Shown here in pieces: positions 33,068 through 39,878 of a DNA stretch of 64,000 bases. The position numbers and the translations under genes are program-made. The stretch is taken from NCBI RefSeq assembly GCF_016863015.1, contig NZ_BOOB01000026.1, forward strand, positions 62,001 to 126,000, in the 5' to 3' direction. Source of the DNA: Microbispora amethystogenes (lineage in GTDB: Bacteria > Actinomycetota > Actinomycetes > Streptosporangiales > Streptosporangiaceae). The notes under the pieces are model-generated. The model was not told where the DNA came from. It did no database searches and worked only from the letters and a program-made list of their open reading frames with translations. Within the stretch, counting starts at the first letter, position 1; the number at the start of each line of letters is the position of its first letter.

Positions 33068-34252
33068 GTGGACGATCCGGACGTACGGCCGCTCTTCCCC
33101 CGGCCGCTGCGCCGCGGTGAGCTGGTCGCGCTGGACTCCCTGGCCGGGCTGGGATACGCGTTCGTGCTGTCCCTCCAGGCGGGCGTCCCGGCCACGTGGA
33201 CCGCGCACGCCCTGATCGCGGCGATGACGCTGCCGGTCGCGGTCAGGCGGCGGTGGCCGCTGCCGGTCTTCGGCGTCGTGCTCGCCGCGTCCCTGGCCGC
33301 GGCGGTGCCCGGCGTCGTCCGCGAGCCGCTGGCCGCCGCGGCGTACGCGCTCTATCCGGTCGCGCTGACGACGCCGCGGCGCAGGTGGGAGCCGACGACG
33401 GCGATCGGGGTGCTGAGCCTGGGGGCGCTGCTTTTCGCCGCGGTCGGCGGGGTGTCGGCGGACCCGGCGTCCAGACGGGCCGTGACGAGCCTGGTGCTCG
33501 GCGCGCTCGCGCTGGGCGGCGCCTGGACGATCGGCCGGGCGGTGCGGGAGCGGCGGGCGTACGCCGCGCGCGGCGCCGAACTGGGGGCCGAACGGGCGGC
33601 CGAGCGCGCGGTCGCCGAGGAACGGCTGCGCATCGCCCGCGAGTTGCACGACGTGGTCTCCCACACGCTGAGCCTCATCGGGGTGAAGGCCGGGGTGGCG
33701 GCGCACGTGGCCGATCAGCGTCCGGAGGAGGCGAGGGAGGCGCTGCGGGTCATCGAGGACACCAGCAGACGCGCCCTCGCGGAGATGCGGCAGGCGCTTG
33801 GCGTGTTGCGGGACGACTCTCCCGGCCGGTCCCCGGTGCCCGGTCTCGCGGCGCTGCCGGAACTGGCGGAGCGGGCGGCCGCCGCGGGCGTGGAGGTCGA
33901 CCTGGACGTGCGCGTGACGGGCGCCCTGCCGGAGACGCTGGAGCTCGCCGTGCACCGCATCGCGCGGGAGGCCCTCACGAACGTCGTACGGCACGCGGCA
34001 CCCGCCCGGTGCCGGGTCCTCGTCGAACGGGACGCGGCCGAGGTGCGGATCGAGGTGACCGACGACGGCCCCGGCCGCCGGACGCTGCCCCCGGGCCCGC
34101 CTGGGCACGGCCTGATCGGCATGCGGGAGCGCGCCCTGCTGTTCGGCGGCGAGTTCACGGCCGGGCCACGCCCCGAGGGCGGCTTCCGGGTGCTCGCCCG
34201 CCTGCCCGTCCCCGACCCCGGGAACTCCGCCGGCGACGGGGAGGACCGGTGA
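33068..34252 (+). CDS. NarL-type sensor histidine kinase
   Basis: 394 residues from the GTG at 33068; an in-frame ATG at 33014 is an alternative. Four to five membrane helices fill residues about 20-170 with short loops, so it is likely an intramembrane sensor. A coiled linker rich in Ala/Glu/Arg is followed by the HisKA_3 phosphoacceptor helix RIARELHDVVSHTLSLIGVK, with the phospho-His in the first ELHDV, and a HATPase with REALTNVVRHA (N box) and VTDDGPG...GHGLIGMRERA (G boxes). It overlaps the response-regulator gene by 4 bases. Divergent ABC exporter genes suggest it senses a membrane-active compound. Confidence 0.9.
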   Translation: MDDPDVRPLFPRPLRRGELVALDSLAGLGYAFVLSLQAGVPATWTAHALIAAMTLPVAVRRRWPLPVFGVVLAASLAAAVPGVVREPLAAAAYALYPVALTTPRRRWEPTTAIGVLSLGALLFAAVGGVSADPASRRAVTSLVLGALALGGAWTIGRAVRERRAYAARGAELGAERAAERAVAEERLRIARELHDVVSHTLSLIGVKAGVAAHVADQRPEEAREALRVIEDTSRRALAEMRQALGVLRDDSPGRSPVPGLAALPELAERAAAAGVEVDLDVRVTGALPETLELAVHRIAREALTNVVRHAAPARCRVLVERDAAEVRIEVTDDGPGRRTLPPGPPGHGLIGMRERALLFGGEFTAGPRPEGGFRVLARLPVPDPGNSAGDGEDR

Positions 34253-34965
34253 CCGCGCCCGAACTGCCCGAGCCGCCCCAGACGCCTGGGCCGATCCGCG
34301 TCCTGCTCGCCGACGACCAGGACCTGCTGCGCGGCAGCCTGCGCCTGCTGGTCGACAGCACGCCCGGGCTGGTCGCGGTCGGCGAGGCAGGGACCGGGAC
34401 GGAGGCCGTCGAGCTGGCCCGGCGGAGGTGCCCCGACGTCGTGCTGATGGACGTGCGCATGCCCGGCCTGGACGGCATCGAGGCGACCCGGCGGATCTGC
34501 GCCGAGTCCGCCGCCGTGAAGGTGCTGATCCTCACCACCTTCGACCTGGACGAGTACGTCTACGCGGGGCTGCGCGCGGGGGCCGGCGGCTTCCTGCTGA
34601 AGAACACCCCGCCCGCCGACCTGCTGGCGGCGATCCGCGTCATCGCGGCGGGGGAGGGGCTGCTGGCGCCGAGCGTCACCCGGCGGCTGATCGCCGAGTT
34701 CGCCCGGACCACCCCGGCCACCCTCGCCGGCCCGCGACGGGACGCGTCGCTGGACGGCCTCACCGGGCGGGAACGCGAGGTGCTCACCCTCGTCGCGCGC
34801 GGCCTGTCCAACCAGGAGATCGCCGCCGCGCTGCACGTGAGCACGGCCACCGTGAAGACCCACATCGGCCACCTGATCGCCAAGCTGGGCGCCCGGGATC
34901 GGGCCCAGCTCGTCATCGCGGCCTACGAGGGCGGGCTCGTCTCCGTGACCTCGCGGCGCCCGTGA
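34249..34965 (+). CDS. NarL/FixJ-family response regulator
   Basis: 238 residues; GTG start overlaps the kinase stop (GTGA). Receiver domain: acidic pair in LLADDQDLL, phospho-Asp in VVLMDVRMPGLDG, Thr in LILTTFD and Lys in FLLKNTPP. LuxR-type helix-turn-helix at the C-terminus: LTGREREVLTLVARGLSNQE, then STATVKTHIGHLIAKLGARD. Cognate partner of the kinase just upstream and the likely regulator of the divergent ABC exporter operon. Confidence 0.93.
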   Translation: MTAPELPEPPQTPGPIRVLLADDQDLLRGSLRLLVDSTPGLVAVGEAGTGTEAVELARRRCPDVVLMDVRMPGLDGIEATRRICAESAAVKVLILTTFDLDEYVYAGLRAGAGGFLLKNTPPADLLAAIRVIAAGEGLLAPSVTRRLIAEFARTTPATLAGPRRDASLDGLTGREREVLTLVARGLSNQEIAAALHVSTATVKTHIGHLIAKLGARDRAQLVIAAYEGGLVSVTSRRP

Positions 34966-34999
34966 CAGGGTGGACCACGGTACGAGAGGAAGGGTGACC

Positions 35000-36415
35000 A
35001 TGCCGGAAGTCTTCGATGTGATCGTGGTGGGTGCGGGACCGGCGGGGGAGGTCGTCGCGGGGCGGGTGGCGGCGGCCGGGCTGAGCACCGTCATCGTCGA
35101 GCGTGAACTGGCCGGTGGGGAGTGCTCCTACTGGGCCTGCATGCCGAGCAAGGCGCTGCTGCGGCCGGTCGACCTCGCGGGCGAGGTGAGCCGGGTCCCG
35201 GGGATGCGGCTCGACGGCCCGATCGACGCCGTCGCCGTGCTGGCCCACCGTGACACCGTGGTCTCGAACTACGACGACAGCGGGCAGGCGAGGTGGCTCG
35301 ACTCCGCGAAGGTGACGCTCGTACGCGGCACCGGGCGGCTGACCGGCGCCCGGAGCGTCGAGGTCGCGACGGCCGACGGTGGCACGCGCACGCTCACGGC
35401 GAACCACGCCGTCGTGCTGGCCACCGGCAGCGGCGCGGTCATCCCCCCGGTCGCCGGGCTGGCCGCCGCGCGGCCGTGGACGAACCGTGAGGTGACCGCC
35501 GCGCGCGCCGTACCGGACCGGCTCGTGGTGATCGGCGGCGGCGTGGTCGCGTGCGAGATGGCGCAGGCCATGCGCGGGCTCGGGTCGCGGGAGGTGACCA
35601 TGCTGGTCCGGGGTGACGGGCTGCTCGACCGGGTCGAGCCCTTCGCCGGGGAGGCGGTGGCGCGGTCGCTGACCGAGCAGGGCGTCGACGTCCGCCTGCG
35701 CGAGAGCGCCGAGAAGGTCGAGCGGCCGGAGCCGGGAGGCGTGGTGACGGTGCGGTTGAAGGGCGGAGACACGATCACGGCCGACGAGATCCTGGTCGCG
35801 ACCGGGCGCCGCCCCGCCACCGGCGATCTCGGCCTGGCGTCGGTGGGCCTGCCGGAGTCGGGTCCGGTGAGCGTGGACGACAGCATGCGGGCGACGGGCG
35901 TGGCCGACGGCTGGCTCTACGCGGTGGGAGACGTCAACGGGCAGGCCCTGCTCACGCACATGGGCAAGTATCAGGCGCGGATCGCCTCGGATGTGATCGT
36001 CGCCCGGGTCCGGGGCGAGGCGGACGACCGGCCCTCGATGCGCGACCGCGCGGACGGGTTCGGCGCCCCCCAGGTGATCTTCACCGATCCCCAGGTGTGC
36101 GCGGTGGGCCGCACGGAGGCGCAGGCCCGGGCCGAGGGCTTCGACGTACGGGTCGTCGAGTACGAGATGGGTCAGGTGGCCGGCGGTTACCTGCTCGGCG
36201 ACGGTTACGGAGGCAGGGCCAAGGCGGTGGTCGACGAGCGCCGCCGGGTGCTGCTCGGCGTGACCTTCGTGGCTCCCGGCGCGGCCGAGTTGCTGCACGC
36301 CGCGACGATCGCGGTCACCGCCGGGGTCACCTTGGACGACCTGTGGCACGCCGTGCCCTCCTACCCGACCGTGAGCGAGGTGTGGCTGCGCCTCCTGGAG
36401 GAGTACGGCCTGTGA
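35000..36415 (+). CDS. FAD-dependent pyridine nucleotide-disulfide oxidoreductase
   Basis: 471 residues from the ATG at 35000, preceded by GAGGAAGG; the ten earlier in-frame codons lack support. FAD Rossmann motif VIVVGAGPAGEVVAGRVAAAG (GxGxxG), the redox-active disulfide in GGECSYWACMPSKALLRP (C-x4-C as in lipoamide dehydrogenase and mercuric reductase), NAD(P) motif VVIGGGVVACEMAQAM, the second FAD contact LYAVGDVNG and a dimerisation domain from about 345 (APQVIFTDPQVCAVG). The usual His-Glu base pair near the C-terminus is altered: WHAVPSYPTVSEVW retains H but the E lies elsewhere. Probably a quinone or disulfide reductase in stress defence; not demonstrably Lpd, as no dehydrogenase subunits are near. 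Confidence 0.88.
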   Translation: MPEVFDVIVVGAGPAGEVVAGRVAAAGLSTVIVERELAGGECSYWACMPSKALLRPVDLAGEVSRVPGMRLDGPIDAVAVLAHRDTVVSNYDDSGQARWLDSAKVTLVRGTGRLTGARSVEVATADGGTRTLTANHAVVLATGSGAVIPPVAGLAAARPWTNREVTAARAVPDRLVVIGGGVVACEMAQAMRGLGSREVTMLVRGDGLLDRVEPFAGEAVARSLTEQGVDVRLRESAEKVERPEPGGVVTVRLKGGDTITADEILVATGRRPATGDLGLASVGLPESGPVSVDDSMRATGVADGWLYAVGDVNGQALLTHMGKYQARIASDVIVARVRGEADDRPSMRDRADGFGAPQVIFTDPQVCAVGRTEAQARAEGFDVRVVEYEMGQVAGGYLLGDGYGGRAKAVVDERRRVLLGVTFVAPGAAELLHAATIAVTAGVTLDDLWHAVPSYPTVSEVWLRLLEEYGL

Positions 36416-36431
36416 GAGAGGCGGGTTGAGT

Positions 36432-36457
36432 GGCCGGGGCGTGTCCCCGGCCTTTTT
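36432..36457 (+). terminator. Rho-independent terminator after the disulfide oxidoreductase gene
   Basis: Perfect 8-bp stem GGCCGGGG / CCCCGGCC with a 5-base loop and five T's, 17 bases after the stop. Confidence 0.88.
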
Positions 36458-36632
36458 CATGTCGGCCCGCCGGTGATTGATTTGGGTTTTATGTCGGGTA
36501 TCGAATAAGCGGCCTGATGTGACAGCGGCGACTAATTCGGACTCCCTCATTCTGAGAGCGGCAAACACCTGGGAAAACATGGGGGCAGTCGTTTGTGTCG
36601 GCAGAACCGGGGAGATTTACGGGCTGGCAGGA

Positions 36633-36647
36633 TGTCACCCGGTGACA
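36633..36647. promoter_or_regulatory. Palindrome upstream of the secreted-protein gene
   Basis: TGTCACC-C-GGTGACA, two perfect 7-base arms around a single base, about 70 bases before the ATG at 36717. Size and symmetry suit a dimeric regulator. GTCAC/GTGAC half-sites recur before another small gene (42874-43179). The interval 36458-36716 otherwise holds no gene. Confidence 0.4.
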
Positions 36648-36716
36648 CCGGGGAGGAGCGTCCTCGCCGAGCTGCAATCTCGATTTATCGAGCATCGCTG
36701 TTTGAAAGGTACGGAA

Positions 36717-37058
36717 ATGCGTAAGCGCACGAATCTCGTCAAGGGACTGCTGGCCGGCGCGGTGCTGGCCGGAGGCGCGGCCATGGCCGCGCCGGCGACG
36801 GCCGCGGTGGCCGCTCCGCAGGCTCAGCCGGCGTGTAACACGATCACAATCACGATCACGGCCACCGTCTGCCCGCCGAGCGCGACGCCGACGCCGACAG
36901 TGACGACCTTGGAGGCGCCGGCGCCGACGTCGCCCAGCCCGGACCCGACCTGCACGCCGACCTGCGCCACCTGCGGCGACCCGTCGACCGGAATCCGCTG
37001 GAGAAGGCACCTCCTCGACCTGGGACTCCTCATCGGCCTGGGTGTCCGCGTCGGCTGA
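36717..37058 (+). CDS. Small secreted Thr/Pro-rich protein with Cys motif
   Basis: 113 residues from the ATG at 36717 with GAAAGG upstream. Signal peptide MRKRTNLVKGLLAGAVLAGG, cleaved near ATAAVA or VAAPQA. The mature part begins CNTITITITATVCPPSATP (an alternating Thr/Ile strand), has a Thr/Pro linker, then CTPTCATCGDP, and a Leu/Gly-rich end RRHLLDLGLLIGLGVRVG. It resembles the next protein in plan: signal peptide, proline-rich linker, a short cluster of cysteines and a hydrophobic Leu/Gly tail. That tail could hold it in the membrane or wall. Unknown family. Confidence 0.65.
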   Translation: MRKRTNLVKGLLAGAVLAGGAAMAAPATAAVAAPQAQPACNTITITITATVCPPSATPTPTVTTLEAPAPTSPSPDPTCTPTCATCGDPSTGIRWRRHLLDLGLLIGLGVRVG

Positions 37059-37266
37059 GTGAGAAACCGGGATCGGCGTTTGCGCGGCATGGCCCGTCGC
37101 GGCGTCGGTCCCGGTATCGGCCGCCGGAAAAACCCGGCCGGCCACGCCGCCATTCCGGCCACGCGTATCGGAGAAGCGGCGAGTGCGTGCGGTTGACCAG
37201 ATCGCACCCGATGTCACCTGACCGGCCAGGAAATGGCTCGGACATCGTCACTGCGAGGAAGAAGAG

Positions 37267-38079
37267 TTGAAGAACTGCATGGGCATACGTGTGGCGGTCA
37301 GAGTGGGCGCCGTATTCACCGGAGGGTTCGTGGTTCTGGGCGCCGTTGTCGCCGCTCCGGCACAGGCGGTGCCGGGAGACGGGGTGCCCATCACGGTGCG
37401 GCGACCCGCCGTCAGCGCCCACCCGGCCGCCCGTCACCCCCGCCACCCCCGGCACGCCAAGCGTGTGCACAAGCAGCGGCCGCCGGAGCGGCAGCGCCCC
37501 CACCAGCGGGAGTCGCAGCCCCAGCGGCCGCGACCGAACCTTCCCCCGGCCGTCACGCCGGGCGCTCCCGGCACGACGGGGCCGAACGCTCCGGCAACTC
37601 CGCCCTACAACCAGTCGGGCCCCGGCGGACCGGGCTACGGCCCCGGGTGGACCCTGCCGCCCGTGCAGAACCTGCCGGAGGCCGAGGAGACACCGATCTT
37701 CACGACGCCGGAGCTGCTTCCGGCGCCCGACGTCCCGGAGATCGTCGTGCCCCCGGAGAAGAACGTCGTGGACGTTCCCCGCAACCCGAACGGCTCGGTG
37801 ACACCGCACGAGACACCGCACGAGACGCCGCCGGGGACACCGCACAAGACACCGCCGGGCACGCCGCACAAGACACCGCCCGGCACTCCGGTCGACCCGC
37901 CGCCGGGCACGCTGGTCGGCGCGCCGCCCGGCCACTCCTGCACCTGCACCACCTGCTGCGTCGCGGACTCCGAGGACGACACGCCCTTGCTGGGGATCTC
38001 GCTCGGCCTGGACGCCGAACTGGATGCCGGGCTGGGCGCCGGGCTGGGACTCCCCCTGAGCCTGGGCGGCCTGCTGTAA
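37267..38079 (+). CDS. Secreted Pro-rich repeat protein with Cys cluster and Leu/Gly tail
   Basis: 270 residues from a TTG at 37267 after GAGGAA; an ATG at 37279 is the alternative start. The signal peptide region is GAVFTGGFVVLGAVVAAPAQA. The mature part is basic and Pro/His/Arg/Gln-rich to about residue 95, then Pro/Gly-rich, then carries short repeats TPHETPHETPPGTPHKTPPG at about 178-205, the cysteine cluster SCTCTTCCVADSEDD (five Cys) and the tail LGISLGLDAELDAGLGAGLG. This looks like a wall-spanning, surface-exposed protein whose proline linker crosses the cell wall. The hydrophobic tail lacks the usual LPXTG or charged anchor. Probably related in plan to the preceding gene; no known family. 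Confidence 0.65.
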   Translation: MKNCMGIRVAVRVGAVFTGGFVVLGAVVAAPAQAVPGDGVPITVRRPAVSAHPAARHPRHPRHAKRVHKQRPPERQRPHQRESQPQRPRPNLPPAVTPGAPGTTGPNAPATPPYNQSGPGGPGYGPGWTLPPVQNLPEAEETPIFTTPELLPAPDVPEIVVPPEKNVVDVPRNPNGSVTPHETPHETPPGTPHKTPPGTPHKTPPGTPVDPPPGTLVGAPPGHSCTCTTCCVADSEDDTPLLGISLGLDAELDAGLGAGLGLPLSLGGLL

Positions 38080-38110
38080 CGAGGCAGGCGTCCATCTCAG
38101 GGCACGACCT

Positions 38111-38147
38111 CACCCGGCCGCGGCCACCGGTTCAGCCCGGCCGGGTG
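38111..38147 (+). terminator. Possible terminator hairpin overlapping the next gene's 3' end
   Basis: Perfect 10-bp inverted repeat CACCCGGCCG (38111-38120) / CGGCCGGGTG (38138-38147) with a 17-base loop, 31 bases after the stop at 38079. One arm lies in the last codons of the convergent gene. No T run. Confidence 0.35.
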
Positions 38148-38791
38148 ACCACGGCGGGCCGGCGCGGGTCCTCGACGCGGACCACCACGTCGGCGGCCCG
38201 CGCCGGGCCCGTCTCGCGTTCGTACCGTTCGTAGGCGGGCAGCGTCCAGTGCTCCTCGGGCGGCGTGCGGCGCGCCAGCGCGGCCGGCGACAGGGACAGG
38301 TGGACGGCCAGGTCGAACGGCAGGCCGCGGCCGAGCAGCAGCGCGCCGTCCACCAGCGCCACCCCGCCCGGCGGCAGCGTCACGTAGCCGGCCCGGGTGG
38401 CCCGGTCCCGCGCGCTGTCCCACAACGAGGGCAGCACCCGGCCCGTGCCGCCCGGCTCCAGCGGTCCCAGCACCTCGCGGACGAGGCCGGCCACGTCCAG
38501 CCACTCGTCGTAGAACACGTCGGGGTCGGTCCGGCCGAACTCCAGCCGCAGCGACGCGGGGCGCAGGAAGCCCGACGCGGGCGCCCGCAGCACCTCCCGG
38601 CCGCGCAGGCGCAGCGGGCCGGCCAGGGCGTCGGCCAGCCGTCCCGGCCCGGCGGCCGGGGCGCCGTCCACCGCGACGCGCACCCACGCGTCGCGCGGGC
38701 GCGCGGCGATCAGGTCGGCCAGTTCCTCCACGAGCAGGGACGGGGACACAGGACGGGCACGCACCCGTCCATCATCCGCCACCTCCGTCAC
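38132..38791 (-). CDS. Uridine-kinase-like protein lacking the Walker A lysine
   Basis: 219 residues from a GTG at 38791. The fold resembles bacterial uridine/panthothenate-type kinases: WVRVAVDGAPAAGPGRLADAL occupies the P-loop position (normally DGxxGAGKTT), followed by FLRPASLRLEFGRTDPDVFY, then a GRVLPSLWDSARDRATRAGY segment and the strand PPGGVALVDGALLLGRGLPFD. The P-loop has no Lys or following Thr/Ser, so ATP binding in the classical way is doubtful. Similar lysine-less relatives occur in other actinomycetes, I believe, which would make it a family trait rather than damage. Its start overlaps the end of a decayed WYL-regulator frame. Confidence 0.75.
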   Translation of the reverse strand: MTEVADDGRVRARPVSPSLLVEELADLIAARPRDAWVRVAVDGAPAAGPGRLADALAGPLRLRGREVLRAPASGFLRPASLRLEFGRTDPDVFYDEWLDVAGLVREVLGPLEPGGTGRVLPSLWDSARDRATRAGYVTLPPGGVALVDGALLLGRGLPFDLAVHLSLSPAALARRTPPEEHWTLPAYERYERETGPARAADVVVRVEDPRRPAVVTRPG

Positions 38792-39270
38792 CTCCGGCGG
38801 CGCGCAGGTAACGGCGGCCCAGCGCCGCCACCGCCTCCGACAGCTCGGGCGGGTCCAGCACCTCGAAGTCCACGCCGAGCAGGCCCAGGTGCAGGGCGAG
38901 CATCTCGCCGCCGCAGGTGCACGACGCGGTGCGGCTCGACGAGACGCCGCGACCGCTCGCCCGCGTGGTCGAGATAGTCGAAACGGAGCCGTTCGGCGTC
39001 CCGGCAGGCTCCGGCGAGCAGGGCGAGGACCTCGGCGTCGACCGTCGGGCCGGAGCCGCCGACGTCGAGGGTGAAGGACTGGATGGCGTTGACCCGCCGG
39101 CGCAGCCGCGCGGGCAGGAGCCGTCCGAGTTTGGCGAACGCGCGCAGGGCGCTCTCCTCGATGCCGGTGACGCCGCCTCCGGCGGCGGTCCGCAGGCCGA
39201 CCGCGACGGCCACCGCCTCCTCGTCGTCGAGCAGCAGCGGCGGCAGGGCGGCGCCGACCCCGAGCCGTCG
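38772..39270 (-). pseudogene. Remnant of a WYL-domain (YafY-type) regulator
   Basis: Starting mid-protein, the minus strand reads RRLGVGAALPPLLLDDEEAV, then GLRTAAGG, LPARLRRRVNAIQSF, and RLRFDYLDHAGE...RRLVEPHRVVH, an exact fit to YafY-type regulators from behind the N-terminal helix-turn-helix to the start of the WYL core. At about 38917 the frame breaks: a different frame carries GGEMLALHLGLLGVDFEVLD and PPELSEAVAALGRRYLRAAG, the normal C-terminus of the same family, ending at 38772. The DNA-binding domain and most of WYL/WCX (roughly 150 residues) are missing. An in-frame ATG at 39291 would make a 167-aa product with a nonsense tail, surely non-functional. Confidence 0.75.
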
Positions 39271-39273
39271 CAG

Positions 39274-39378
39274 TTCGACGAGGGCGGTCACTTCCCGGCG
39301 ATGGAGACGCCCGGGCTGCTCGTCGCGGACCTGCGCGCCTTCTACCGCGGCCTGCGCGGTGCGACGGTCAGCGGTTGA
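39274..39378 (+). pseudogene. C-terminal fragment of an epoxide hydrolase (alpha/beta hydrolase)
   Basis: The plus strand reads FDEGGHFPAMETPGLLVADL followed by RAFYRGLRGATVSG and a stop at 39378. GGHF-A-x-E-x-P-x-LLVxDLRAFFR is the C-terminal signature of actinobacterial epoxide hydrolases, with the catalytic His in GGHF. Everything before residue F of FDEGG is missing. The fragment abuts the WYL-regulator remnant within about 6 bases, as if a deletion had removed the 5' halves of two divergent genes. Confidence 0.7.
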
Positions 39379-39775
39379 GCCTGCGGCCGGAGATCTGCTC
39401 GGGGGCCATCACGATGAAGTGGTCGCGGGTCCCGGGCACCCACGGCGACAGCGGCAGCGTGGACAGGCGGTCGATCTCCTCGGGTTCCGACACCGCGCGG
39501 GCGTGCCCCACCGCGGTCACCGACCAGCCCGTACGGAACGTCGCGTCGAACTCGTCGGCCTCGAAGGCGACGACGGCGTTCCGCGCCGCCGCGGCGAGCT
39601 TGGAGCCCGCGGCGGTGCGGATGACGATGTTCCCGTCGAGCAGGCAGAAGTTGACGGGCTGGACGGCGGGGAGGGCCCGGTCGGTGAAGACGATCCTGCC
39701 GATGGGGGTGGAGGCCAGCAGGTCCAGACATTCCCCTCCGGTGAGAATCTCAAGGCCGGCCGAGTCGAGCTTCAT
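39368..39775 (-). CDS. Pyridoxamine 5'-phosphate oxidase-like (split-barrel flavin) protein
   Basis: 135 residues from the ATG at 39775 (MKLDSAGLEILTGGECLDLL). Small split-barrel fold: ASTPIGRIVFTDRALPAVQP, then VNFCLLDGNIVIRTAAGSKL (FMN phosphate-binding Arg-Thr and Gly-Ser-Lys), VAFEADEFD, and WSVTAVGHARAVSEPEEID. The family (Pyridox_ox_2) includes F420- or FMN-dependent reductases and haem-related proteins; most members are uncharacterised. It overlaps the hydrolase fragment by 11 bases, tail to tail. Confidence 0.85.
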   Translation of the reverse strand: MKLDSAGLEILTGGECLDLLASTPIGRIVFTDRALPAVQPVNFCLLDGNIVIRTAAGSKLAAAARNAVVAFEADEFDATFRTGWSVTAVGHARAVSEPEEIDRLSTLPLSPWVPGTRDHFIVMAPEQISGRRLNR

Positions 39776-39878
39776 GTCTGCAAGCCTGCGTGATCGGCCC
39801 GCCGGCGGGTTAGGGACGAAGGTCCCGTAATCGCCGTCGATCGGCCTCCCGCCCCGCTCCCGTGGAGCCCGGGGGTTG

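Noticed and set aside
36960-37060. Frameshift at the end of the small secreted protein (an alternative frame ends GTSSTWDSSSAWVSASAE)
   Set aside because: The annotated frame ends in a Leu/Gly tail like that of the neighbouring protein, which makes it the better reading.
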